From: UBA6522 sp965221035
Lineage (GTDB): Bacteria > Pseudomonadota > Gammaproteobacteria > Steroidobacterales > Rariloculaceae
Length of the DNA stretch: 64,000 nt
Direction: 5' to 3'
Assembly (NCBI GenBank): GCA_965221035.1
Contig: OZ244860.1
Coordinates: forward strand, 1,922,001 to 1,986,000
Shown one piece after another: positions 55,372 to 62,707 of this stretch. A program made the position numbers and the translations under genes. Every line of letters starts with the position of its first letter. The first letter of the stretch is position 1. The notes beneath the pieces were generated by a model that worked only from the letters and a program-made list of their open reading frames with translations, did not search any database and had not been told where the DNA came from.

Positions 55372-56493
55372 ATGAGCGGGAACAAGAGCGGAGGGCTGGC
55401 CGGAGTTGTCGCGGGCCGGACGGACATCTGCACGGTAGGTCAGGAAGGCACGGGTCTCACCTACCGCGGCTACGACATCCATGATCTGGCGGAAAACGCC
55501 TGCTTCGAAGAGGTCGCGCACCTGCTGCACCACGGCCACCTGCCCAATACCGCTGAACTTGCTTCCTACCGCGACAGACTCCAGTCGCTCCGGTCGCTGC
55601 CCGACGGGCTGACCCGGGCGCTGGAGTCCATCCCGGCCGGCACGCACCCCATGGACGTGCTGCGAACCGGCTGCTCGCTGCTGGGCAACCTGGAGCCGGA
55701 AACGGACTTCTCGCAGCAGCGCGACGTCGCCGACCGTCTGCTGGCGGCCTTCCCGTCCATGTTGCTGTACTGGCACCGTTTCCATGCCGACGGCCGCCGG
55801 ATCGAGACCTCGACCGACGACGACGGCATCGCGGGGCACTTCCTGCGCCTGCTGCACGACGCCCCGCCGAAGGAGTCGCACCGGCGCGCGCTGGACACCT
55901 CGCTGATCCTCTACGCCGAGCACGAGTTCAACGCCTCGACCTTCGCCGCGCGGGTGATCGCCGCCACGCTGTCGGACTTCCACTCCGCCATCACCGGGGC
56001 CATCGGCGCCTTGCGCGGTCCGCTCCACGGCGGGGCCAACGAGGCGGCCATGGAGTTGATCGAGCGCTTCGACTCCCCGCAGGAGGCCGAGCGGGCCGTG
56101 CTCGGCATGCTGGCGCGCAAGGAACTGATCATGGGCTTCGGACACCGCGTATACACCCGGTCGGACCCGCGCAACCCGGTCAACAAGCGCATGTCCCGGC
56201 AGCTGGCCGATGAAGTGGGCGATAGCTGGCTGTATCCGGTCTCCGAGGCCATCGAGCGGGTCATGCAGGAGCAGAAGGGGCTGTTCGCCAACGCCGACTT
56301 CTACACTGCCAGCCTGTATCACTTCATGGGCATTCCGACCGGTCTGTTCACGCCGATCTTCGTCTGTTCGCGCATCACCGGCTGGGCGGCGCACGTCTTC
56401 GAGCAGCGCGCCGACAACAAGCTCATCCGCCCCGGCGCGGAGTACACCGGGCCGGATCTCAAGCCCTGGGTGCCGCTGGATGAGCGGGATTAG
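55372..56493 (+). CDS. prpC: 2-methylcitrate/citrate synthase, PrpC-like
   Basis: 373 aa, the usual PrpC length and shorter than GltA. It condenses propionyl-CoA (or acetyl-CoA) with oxaloacetate in the cytoplasm. The start GLAGVVAGRTDICTVGQEG and YRGYDIHDLAE are PrpC-like. Catalytic residues are all present: His219 in RGPLHGGANEA, His258 in MGFGHRVYTR and Asp309 in ANADFYTAS. The end GWAAHVFEQRADNKLIRP also fits PrpC. No prpB, prpD or acnD partner is in the window, so it may serve a propionyl-CoA-yielding side-chain catabolism linked to the receptor upstream. Citrate synthase activity is the main alternative. A tandem cgggattag duplicates the stop region at 56485-56502. Confidence 0.85.
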   Translation: MSGNKSGGLAGVVAGRTDICTVGQEGTGLTYRGYDIHDLAENACFEEVAHLLHHGHLPNTAELASYRDRLQSLRSLPDGLTRALESIPAGTHPMDVLRTGCSLLGNLEPETDFSQQRDVADRLLAAFPSMLLYWHRFHADGRRIETSTDDDGIAGHFLRLLHDAPPKESHRRALDTSLILYAEHEFNASTFAARVIAATLSDFHSAITGAIGALRGPLHGGANEAAMELIERFDSPQEAERAVLGMLARKELIMGFGHRVYTRSDPRNPVNKRMSRQLADEVGDSWLYPVSEAIERVMQEQKGLFANADFYTASLYHFMGIPTGLFTPIFVCSRITGWAAHVFEQRADNKLIRPGAEYTGPDLKPWVPLDERD

Positions 56494-56570
56494 CGGGATT
56501 AGCGCCCGGGTGAAGGTGGGGCGAGGTGCACCGGTTCCAGGCGGACCAGGTCTATCCTGATAGTTCCCAC

Positions 56571-57437
56571 GTGAAGGTGGGGCGCGGCTACACGAAGGCT
56601 TCCTTCGGCCAGATCCACTATCGCCGCGCGGGTCCGCCGGGCAGACCGGGCTGGTGGGACGGGTCAAGCGGGCCGGGTCCGCCGAGCGGGTCGGGCAGAC
56701 CGGACGGGTCAAGCGGGCCGACGCTGGTGCTGCTGCACCAGACGCCCAGCACTTCGGCTATGTACGAGGACCTGATGCGGACGCTGGCGAGCGACTTTCG
56801 ACTGCTCGCCCCGGACACGCCGGGCATGGGGCTGAGCGATCCCGTCCAGGGCCGGATGACCATCGACTCGCTGGCGAACGGCATCGTCGAGTTCCTGGAC
56901 GCCCTGGGCATCGAAAGCTGCTTCGTTTTCGGGCATCACACCGGCGCGGCCATCGCCACGCAACTCGCCGCGGACTACCCGGCGCGAGTGGACGCGCTTG
57001 CGCTGTCCGGGCCGACGCTGATCGACGCGACGCTCAGGGCGAAACTGGTCGAGGCCTCGGCTGTGGCGCCCCCTGACGACGACGGCGGGCATCTGGTGCG
57101 GCGGTGGCATCGCATCCGGCAGGCGGACAAGGACGTGCCGCTTGAGATCGCGCAACGCGAGACCCTCAACGCCATCGCCCTGGGGGACCGTTACGCCGCC
57201 GCCTACGAAGCCGTGATGGCGCACGATGTCGCGGCCGCGCTGGCCGCGCTGACCTGTCCCGTGCTGGTATTCGCCGGCACGCGGGATGTGCTGTACCCGC
57301 GGCTTGATGATGCCCTCGGCCTGCTCGCCCGCGGCTCGAAACGCGAGGTCGCCGACGCCGGGACGTTCATCTGCGAGACGCACTGCAGCGAGGTGGCGGC
57401 GCTGTTGCGCGAATTCCTTGCGGCGGAGGCGGCATGA
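56571..57437 (+). CDS. Alpha/beta-hydrolase-fold protein with GHHTG elbow
   Basis: 288 aa from a GTG at 56571. This start is chosen because GYTKASFGQIHYRRAG then aligns with the start of the paralog at 48639-49589; the frame is open to a GTG at 56526. It has LVLLHQTPSTSAMYEDL, LLAPDTPGMGLSDP and the elbow FVFGHHTGAAIATQLA, where His123 occupies the nucleophile position normally held by Ser. Asp and His candidates of the triad are in FAGTRDVLYPRLDD and ICETHCSEV. Residues 22-49 are a Gly/Pro/Ser-rich low-complexity insert (GRPGWWDGSSGPGPP) encoded by repeated gacgggtcaagcgggcc units. Function unclear; it shares the replaced nucleophile with its paralog. Confidence 0.75.
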   Translation: MKVGRGYTKASFGQIHYRRAGPPGRPGWWDGSSGPGPPSGSGRPDGSSGPTLVLLHQTPSTSAMYEDLMRTLASDFRLLAPDTPGMGLSDPVQGRMTIDSLANGIVEFLDALGIESCFVFGHHTGAAIATQLAADYPARVDALALSGPTLIDATLRAKLVEASAVAPPDDDGGHLVRRWHRIRQADKDVPLEIAQRETLNAIALGDRYAAAYEAVMAHDVAAALAALTCPVLVFAGTRDVLYPRLDDALGLLARGSKREVADAGTFICETHCSEVAALLREFLAAEAA

Positions 57438-57442
57438 AACGG

Positions 57443-57520
57443 TTTTCCGTCAGAATGGCCGGGGTTTCCGTCAGCACCGACTGCTTTTCCGTCTGCATCG
57501 CCGGCGTTATTCTCCGTCTG
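57443..57520 (+). repeat. Four TTTTCCGTC(A/T)G direct repeats at 21-bp spacing
   Basis: Sites begin at 57443, 57464, 57485 and 57510 (spacings 21, 21, 25), filling the gap between the hydrolase stop and the isomerase-like start at 57540. Two helical turns of spacing suggest binding of a regulator on one face. A simple 21-bp tandem duplication is the alternative. Confidence 0.55.
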
Positions 57521-57539
57521 AACAACCGGTAGAACCGAC

Positions 57540-58316
57540 ATGGACAATTTCCAGCATGCCCACCGCGCCCGCATCGGGGTGCTCATCCCCTCCACCAACA
57601 CCGGCGTGGAATACGACCTGCAGAAGATCCGGCTCGACGGCCTGACCTGGCATCCGTCGCGGATCTGGATCGAGATTCCCGACTGGGCGGACGAGTCCGA
57701 ACGCTCGGGCGACGACTTCAATGCCGTGTTCGAGCGCTTTCTCGATGCATTGCGGGTGGAGTTGCCGATCTCCATCAGGAACATACTCAGCGCCAAAATC
57801 ACGCACCTGATGCTGGGCATGTCCGCGGAAACGTTCTGGGGCGGTCTCGACGGCAATATCGCCTTCGAGAAAGGCATCCAGGACCAGATCGGCGAACTTG
57901 GCCTGACCACGGGCGCCGGCGCAACCCGCGATGCGCTGCACCGGTTCGGCGCGAAGAAGATATCGGTCATCACGCCGTACCCTCCGGTCGGCGACGAAAA
58001 CGTGGAACGGTTTTTCCGCGATATCGGTTTCCAGGTGAAGGCTGTGAAGGGGCTTGCCAGTCCGTCGGCGACCGCCATCGCGCGGATCACCATACCGATG
58101 GTCATGGACGCGATCCGGGAAGTCGACGGCGATGATGTCGACGCGATCATCCAGTGCGGCACCAACCTGTCGACGGTGGACATCTTCCCGACCATGGAGC
58201 ACTGGCTGGAAAAGCCCGTGATCCCCATCAACATCGCCTGCGTGTGGCACGCACTGCGCGCCTGCGGGATTCACGACAAGCTCATCGGCAAGGGCCGCCT
58301 GCTCGAGGAATTCTGA
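57540..58316 (+). CDS. Maleate isomerase/arylmalonate decarboxylase family protein (Asp/Glu racemase superfamily)
   Basis: 258 aa. The N-terminus RIGVLIPSTNTGVEYDL matches the family's first strand and Asn loop. Maleate isomerases use two cysteines. Here the second is present (Cys206 in AIIQCGTNLS), but the first site reads LMLGMSAETFWGG (residues 90-102) with no Cys. Arylmalonate decarboxylase has a single catalytic Cys at the second position, so decarboxylase-type chemistry is as plausible as isomerisation. Other family blocks (TTGAGATRDAL, VITPYPPVGDENVERFF, PVIPINIACVWHALRA) are intact. It is convergent with the amidase gene (3-bp gap) and preceded by the 21-bp repeat sites. Confidence 0.8.
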   Translation: MDNFQHAHRARIGVLIPSTNTGVEYDLQKIRLDGLTWHPSRIWIEIPDWADESERSGDDFNAVFERFLDALRVELPISIRNILSAKITHLMLGMSAETFWGGLDGNIAFEKGIQDQIGELGLTTGAGATRDALHRFGAKKISVITPYPPVGDENVERFFRDIGFQVKAVKGLASPSATAIARITIPMVMDAIREVDGDDVDAIIQCGTNLSTVDIFPTMEHWLEKPVIPINIACVWHALRACGIHDKLIGKGRLLEEF

Positions 58317-58319
58317 ACC

Positions 58320-58958
58320 TCACAGCCCGCGCAGGTAGTCGAGAACGGCCTCCTCGTCGACCACGTCGGCGTACTTGGCGTTCATGTCGAACAGGTTCGC
58401 CTCGTGCGGTGTGGCATGCCGGTCGCCGCAGGCGTCGGCAATGACGATGGGGATGAAACCGTGCGAAACCGCGTCGACGCAGGTGGCGCGAACGCAGCCG
58501 CTGGTGGTGAGTCCGGTGATGATCAACGTGTCGATGCGTCGTTCGGTGAGGGTGGCGAGCAGGGACGTGCCGAAAAAGGCGCTCGGATACTGCTTGGAAA
58601 TGACCACTTCGCCCTCGGCCGGCTCAAGCCCGTCGGGCCACGCTCCCAGCGGGTTGCCGCGCACGAAGACCTCCAGGGCCGGCACCTTGCGATAGAACAC
58701 GCCGCCGTCGGCGCCTCCCTCCCGGTACACCACGCGGGTCAGGATCACCGGGACGCCCGCGGCGCGGGCCGCGGCGCGGATGCGCAATGCCGAGGCCAGG
58801 GTCTGCTCGACATCGGCGTACAACGGGCTGTCGGGTTCGAAGTAGGCCCTGACGAAGTCCACCAGGATCAGGGCCGGTCTCGCCCCGATTCCCAGGCGGC
58901 CGTCAAAGGCGCCCTGGTAGTTTTCGTCGAGATCCGTTTTCATCGGGGTGGGCTGCAA
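58320..58958 (-). CDS. Isochorismatase-family cysteine amidohydrolase
   Basis: 212 aa (a second ATG at 58943 is possible). The Asp-Lys-Cys triad is complete: Asp34 in LILVDFVRAYF, Lys122 in EVVISKQYPSAFFGT and Cys155 in GLTTSGCVRATCVDA. The RAYFEPDSPLYADVE segment is typical of the N-carbamoylsarcosine amidase/maleamate amidohydrolase subgroup, which hydrolyses half-amides or N-carbamoyl compounds. Its position 28 bp after a hydantoinase-type gene supports action on the ring-opened product (a half-amide or N-carbamoyl acid). The isochorismatase reaction itself is unlikely because no phosphopantetheine or chorismate context is present. Confidence 0.85.
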   Translation of the reverse strand: MQPTPMKTDLDENYQGAFDGRLGIGARPALILVDFVRAYFEPDSPLYADVEQTLASALRIRAAARAAGVPVILTRVVYREGGADGGVFYRKVPALEVFVRGNPLGAWPDGLEPAEGEVVISKQYPSAFFGTSLLATLTERRIDTLIITGLTTSGCVRATCVDAVSHGFIPIVIADACGDRHATPHEANLFDMNAKYADVVDEEAVLDYLRGL

Positions 58959-58986
58959 GATCCGGCTCCATCGGCACGGCGGGCGG

Positions 58987-60492
58987 CTACCGCTTCGTCG
59001 GAGACCGCCGAGTTGTCGGCAACTCCGTCGGTCGGCTCAGGTACCGCCCCCGCGCGGGGCCGATGATGCGACCGTCGTCGTAGACGATCTCGCCGCGCAA
59101 CAGGGTGGTCTTGACCCGGCCGGTCAGTTCCATGCCCTCGAACGGGGTGTACCCCTGGGCGGACTGGGATTCCGCCGCCCGGACGGTGAACGTCTCGTCT
59201 GGATCGAGCAGGACCAGGTCCGCGTCGTAGCCGACCTGGATATCGCCCTTCTCGAGCAGTCCGTAGCGCTGGGCCGGGTTCCTGCAGACCAGTTCGGCCA
59301 TGCGGTTGACCGACAGGCCGCGTTTCGAGCCTTCGCTGTAGAGCCCCGAAAGCAGGTATTCCGTGCCGCCGAAGCCCGACTTCGAGACCCAGATGTTGTC
59401 GCCGTCCTGGAAATCGCGCTGGTCGGACTTCAGTTCCTCCGAGCAGCAGGCGTGGTCCGAAACGACCCAGTCGATCTGTCCCTCCAACAGCTTTTCCCAA
59501 AGGTACTCGACATCCTCGCGCGAGCGTATGGGGGGGTTGACCTTGGCGTGGCATACGGCCGGGGCGTCGTAGTCCAGCAGCAGGTGTCCGATGGTGACTT
59601 CGCGACGAAAGCTGATATGCGGAAACATGTCCTGCATCATGAGCGCCGCCTCGACGGCCTTGCGCGAGGACAGGTGCAGCAGGTTGATGTTGAGGCACTG
59701 GGTTTCGTGCGCCAGATATGACGCGATCCAGACCGCAAGGCCTTCCGAGTGGGGCGGCCGCGCGGCGCTGTAGGCCCGCAGGCCGGTCAGTTTGCCTTCC
59801 CGCTGGACGATCTTCGTATAGGCGTTGAGGATATCCGCCAGTTCGCAGTGCAGGCTGACCGAGATCCGGTCGGCGATATCCGGGTACCTTTCCATGAGCC
59901 TGCGCGCGGATCGCATGATGAACTCGAAGTGCGCGATGTCGTAGGACTCGTCTTCGCCGATCATCAGGAACTGCCTCTGGGCATCGTTGTCGGTCTTGCC
60001 GTGGAGCCCGTAGCCGCCATAGAACATGAATATCTTGAACGAGCATACGCCGTGGTTGGTCAGCAGCGATTCCATCTCGTCGATGTGGGAGCTGGAAATG
60101 GGCGCCAGGTGGTAAGCGTAGTCGACCCAGTAGTTTCCGTCCGAGATGTCGAGAACCTCGGGGTAGAACTCTTTATAGGGACCGCCCTTGTTCAGGTAGT
60201 ATTGGCCGGTGCGGAAGTAGGTGATGGCGGTGGTCACGCCGCCCATGGCGGCCGCCTGGCTCTCGGTGACCGCGTCCCGCGCCAGCGGCGAGTAGATGCC
60301 CACGTGCATGTGCCCGTCCACCAGCCCCGGAAAGACCAGTTGGCCCCGGCCGTCATGCACCGCCGCGGCCTCGCCGGCCGGAATGTCCGCATCCAGACGG
60401 ACGATCTTGCCGTTATCGACACCGATGTCCAGGCGTTCGGGTCCGTCGCCACCGGGGCGCGCCACGCTTGCGTTCTTCACTATCAGGTCCAT
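58987..60492 (-). CDS. Dihydropyrimidinase/hydantoinase-type cyclic amidohydrolase
   Basis: 501 aa, the usual D-hydantoinase size. GGAGA lies 6 nt before the ATG. The binuclear metal site is complete: His61 and His63 in LVDGHMHVGIYSP, the carboxylated Lys153 in CSFKIFMFYGG, His215 in SLHCELADI, His273 in NLLHLSSRKA and Asp346 in WVVSDHACC. It opens cyclic amides or imides (dihydropyrimidines, hydantoins, imides). The substrate loops differ from textbook HydA (long YLNKGGPYKEFYPEVLDISD segment), so the ring substrate is uncertain. Likely in one unit with the amidase gene downstream and possibly with the lysR gene 68 bp upstream. Confidence 0.85.
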   Translation of the reverse strand: MDLIVKNASVARPGGDGPERLDIGVDNGKIVRLDADIPAGEAAAVHDGRGQLVFPGLVDGHMHVGIYSPLARDAVTESQAAAMGGVTTAITYFRTGQYYLNKGGPYKEFYPEVLDISDGNYWVDYAYHLAPISSSHIDEMESLLTNHGVCSFKIFMFYGGYGLHGKTDNDAQRQFLMIGEDESYDIAHFEFIMRSARRLMERYPDIADRISVSLHCELADILNAYTKIVQREGKLTGLRAYSAARPPHSEGLAVWIASYLAHETQCLNINLLHLSSRKAVEAALMMQDMFPHISFRREVTIGHLLLDYDAPAVCHAKVNPPIRSREDVEYLWEKLLEGQIDWVVSDHACCSEELKSDQRDFQDGDNIWVSKSGFGGTEYLLSGLYSEGSKRGLSVNRMAELVCRNPAQRYGLLEKGDIQVGYDADLVLLDPDETFTVRAAESQSAQGYTPFEGMELTGRVKTTLLRGEIVYDDGRIIGPARGRYLSRPTELPTTRRSPTKR

Positions 60493-60560
60493 GGTTTATC
60501 TCCCGCTATGATGTGCCGGGCGCTTTGCCGGGCGACCCTGGGCCAGGCGCCGTTCGATGC

Positions 60561-61526
60561 TCAGACCCGCGCCAGGGCGCGCTCGACCTGGCGCTCCAGG
60601 TTCTCCATGGGCAGGACGTCGGGGCCGCGCTTGAGGACGAACTCCAGGAACCGTTCCGCGATCAGGGACAGGGACCTGGATTTCGGATGCACCACGTGCC
60701 AGTCGGACATCACGGGAAAGCCCTCCACCCGAAGCTGCACCAGGTCGGTACCCACCGCGTCGGCAAGGACGTAGGCCGACAGGATGGTGATGCCCATTTT
60801 TTCCACCACCGCGTACTTGATGGCCTCGTTGCTCTCGATGGTCATGGTCTTGCCGAGCGAGTCGCCCCGCCGGTCCAGGTGGCGCCGGATCGCGTTGTAG
60901 GTGCCGGAGCCCGGCTCGCGCATCAGGAAGGTCTCGCGCTCCAGGTCGCGCCACTGCAGACCCTTGCGCCCGGCCAGCGGATGACGGCGCGAGGCGATGA
61001 CAGCGAGCGGGTTGGGAAGGAAGCGGTGCGAGGCGATGTCGATCTCCCGCGGCAGGTCGTTGAAGATGTACAGGTCGTCCCGGTGGTTGTCCAGCCGGGC
61101 GATGATCCGGGCACGGTTGCCGACGTGGAATTCCACCTCGATCTCCGGGTATTCCCGACAGAACGCCCCAAGGATCCGTGGCAGGAAATACTTGGCCGTA
61201 GTGACCACCGCGATCCGCAAACGGCCGGCCTTGAGACCCTTCAACCCGTTGATGGCCTCGTCGAGGCGGCCGATCTCCGCAAACACGCGGCTGGCCGAGG
61301 CGGCCACGGCGCGGCCCGCGTCGGTCAGGTAAAGCCGCTTGCCGATGACCTCGTGCAGGGGCAGTCCGACCGCCTCGGTCAGCTTGCGGACCTGCACCGA
61401 CACGGCGGAGTGGCTGAGAAACAGCTCCTCGGCGGCGCGTGCCATGCTGCGGTGCTCGGCCACCCTGGCGAAGATCTGCAGCTGTCTGAGGGTTCCCAGC
61501 CTTGTGAACAGGCGCGAATCCGTCAT
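60561..61526 (-). CDS. LysR-family transcriptional regulator
   Basis: 321 aa. The N-terminal winged helix-turn-helix spans about residues 12-72 (LRQLQIFARVAEHRSMARAA, LFLSHSAVSVQVRKL, KRLYLTDAGRAV). The periplasmic-binding-like effector domain begins at GRLRIAVVTTAKYFLPRILG. The style is close to CbbR-type LysR proteins, but no carbon-fixation genes are present. It is divergent from the cupin gene and upstream of the hydantoinase and amidase genes on its own strand, so it probably controls both directions in response to a pathway intermediate. A perfect palindrome lies 24 bp upstream of its ATG. Confidence 0.9.
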   Translation of the reverse strand: MTDSRLFTRLGTLRQLQIFARVAEHRSMARAAEELFLSHSAVSVQVRKLTEAVGLPLHEVIGKRLYLTDAGRAVAASASRVFAEIGRLDEAINGLKGLKAGRLRIAVVTTAKYFLPRILGAFCREYPEIEVEFHVGNRARIIARLDNHRDDLYIFNDLPREIDIASHRFLPNPLAVIASRRHPLAGRKGLQWRDLERETFLMREPGSGTYNAIRRHLDRRGDSLGKTMTIESNEAIKYAVVEKMGITILSAYVLADAVGTDLVQLRVEGFPVMSDWHVVHPKSRSLSLIAERFLEFVLKRGPDVLPMENLERQVERALARV

Positions 61527-61549
61527 GGTGAGGCACCCTGGTGGATAGT

Positions 61550-61563
61550 TTTATGATCATAAA
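61550..61563. promoter_or_regulatory. Palindrome TTTATGATCATAAA, candidate LysR site
   Basis: A perfect 14-bp palindrome in the lysR/cupin divergent gap, containing the T-N11-A core typical of LysR sites. The gap (61527-61649) is AT-rich compared with its surroundings, as expected for overlapping divergent promoters. Confidence 0.55.
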
Positions 61564-61649
61564 TGTATATGGCAATTATTAAATAGTATCAATTGTGCAT
61601 TCATCGCTCTAGGATGCAGGTCTGACCACAGGATCCGGAGGACACGCCG

Positions 61650-62546
61650 ATGCGACCCCATGTTGAACTGGTAGACGAAAAAGACCTGATCTGGCACCCG
61701 GCCGAACTGCCCCATGGCGAGGGCGAGGCCCGCCAGCGGAACCTGTGCTACGACGAAGAGAACGGCGCGGCATCGCTGCTGGTGGAATTCGTCACGGACT
61801 GGCGCCGCGCCGCGGGCCTGCACGCGGCCCAGACCGAGTGGTACGTGCTCAAGGGCCATGTGACGATCGGCGAGCACGAGTTGGGCGAGGGCGGCTACTG
61901 GGTGGCGCCGTGCGGAGTGCACACACCGGCGATGCGCGCCGCGGCCGGCACGCGCATCCTGCTGTTTCGCGAGTACGCCGACTGGGCCTTCACCCCGGCC
62001 GGCAACGGCGCCGCCGAGTCCGCTGACGGACTGGTGGTCATGGATTCCAATGCCATGGAATGGTACGACGTCGTGGACCCGGAGCATGGCAGCCCGATGG
62101 ACTTCGACCGTGGCGGGACCCCGGTCCCCGGCCTGTTCATCAAGCTGCTGTGGCGCGACCCGGAAAACGGCTTCTACACTCGGCTGATCAAGGCCAAGCC
62201 CGGCTGGCGCGAGCATCCGCTGGCCCACCACCCGGTCTATGAAGAGGCCTACTGCCTGGACGGCGACTTCCACTACAACTTCGGCACCATGGTCAAGGGA
62301 CAGTACTTCTTCCGTCCGGCCGGCGTCCGGCACGGCGACTTCACGGCCGGCGAGGAGAACGGCTGTGTCTGGCTGCTGCGCTGCGACGGCGACCTGGTGG
62401 ACTGGTACACGGACAACGCCAGCGTGGAAATGAAGGGCGATCCGGTCAACTGGGGAGACGGTTATCCGGACACGGAGCCGCCCGTCTACCTGCAGCCCGT
62501 CCGGTCCCGCTCGATCGGGCCCTGGAAGGATCCCAGCTACGTGTAG
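61650..62546 (+). CDS. Bicupin protein
   Basis: 298 aa, GGAGG 8 nt before the ATG. Two cupin halves are visible. The first runs over AAGLHAAQTEWYVLKGHVTI and GGYWVAPCGVHTPAM. The second runs over HPLAHHPVYEEAYCLDGDF, then FFRPAGVRHGDFTAGEENG. The second half has the fuller set of candidate metal ligands (HHP, EE, H in VRHGDF). The DUF4437-type bicupin layout fits; such proteins may be dioxygenases, isomerases or sensors. It is the only gene transcribed divergently from lysR, so it is a probable LysR target in the same pathway. Confidence 0.75.
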   Translation: MRPHVELVDEKDLIWHPAELPHGEGEARQRNLCYDEENGAASLLVEFVTDWRRAAGLHAAQTEWYVLKGHVTIGEHELGEGGYWVAPCGVHTPAMRAAAGTRILLFREYADWAFTPAGNGAAESADGLVVMDSNAMEWYDVVDPEHGSPMDFDRGGTPVPGLFIKLLWRDPENGFYTRLIKAKPGWREHPLAHHPVYEEAYCLDGDFHYNFGTMVKGQYFFRPAGVRHGDFTAGEENGCVWLLRCDGDLVDWYTDNASVEMKGDPVNWGDGYPDTEPPVYLQPVRSRSIGPWKDPSYV

Positions 62547-62707
62547 CGGTCCGCCGGCGCCGAGCGCCCCACCGCCGACCGCCGCCTGCTCGCCGCCGTC
62601 CGCCGCCTGCCAACCGCCGACCGCCGTCCGGGAACCGCTGCCCACCGTCCGGGAACCGCCAAGGGGCGGCCCGGGCGTCGGCGCGCAAACTCGGCCCGCC
62701 GGGACCA
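62547..62707. repeat. GC-rich low-complexity convergent spacer
   Basis: 161 bp made of overlapping ccgccgaccgccg-type words. Accgtccgggaaccgc-like copies occur around 62622-62640 and 62643-62660. It lies between the convergent bicupin and aldehyde dehydrogenase genes. No clean terminator hairpin is identified. Confidence 0.5.
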
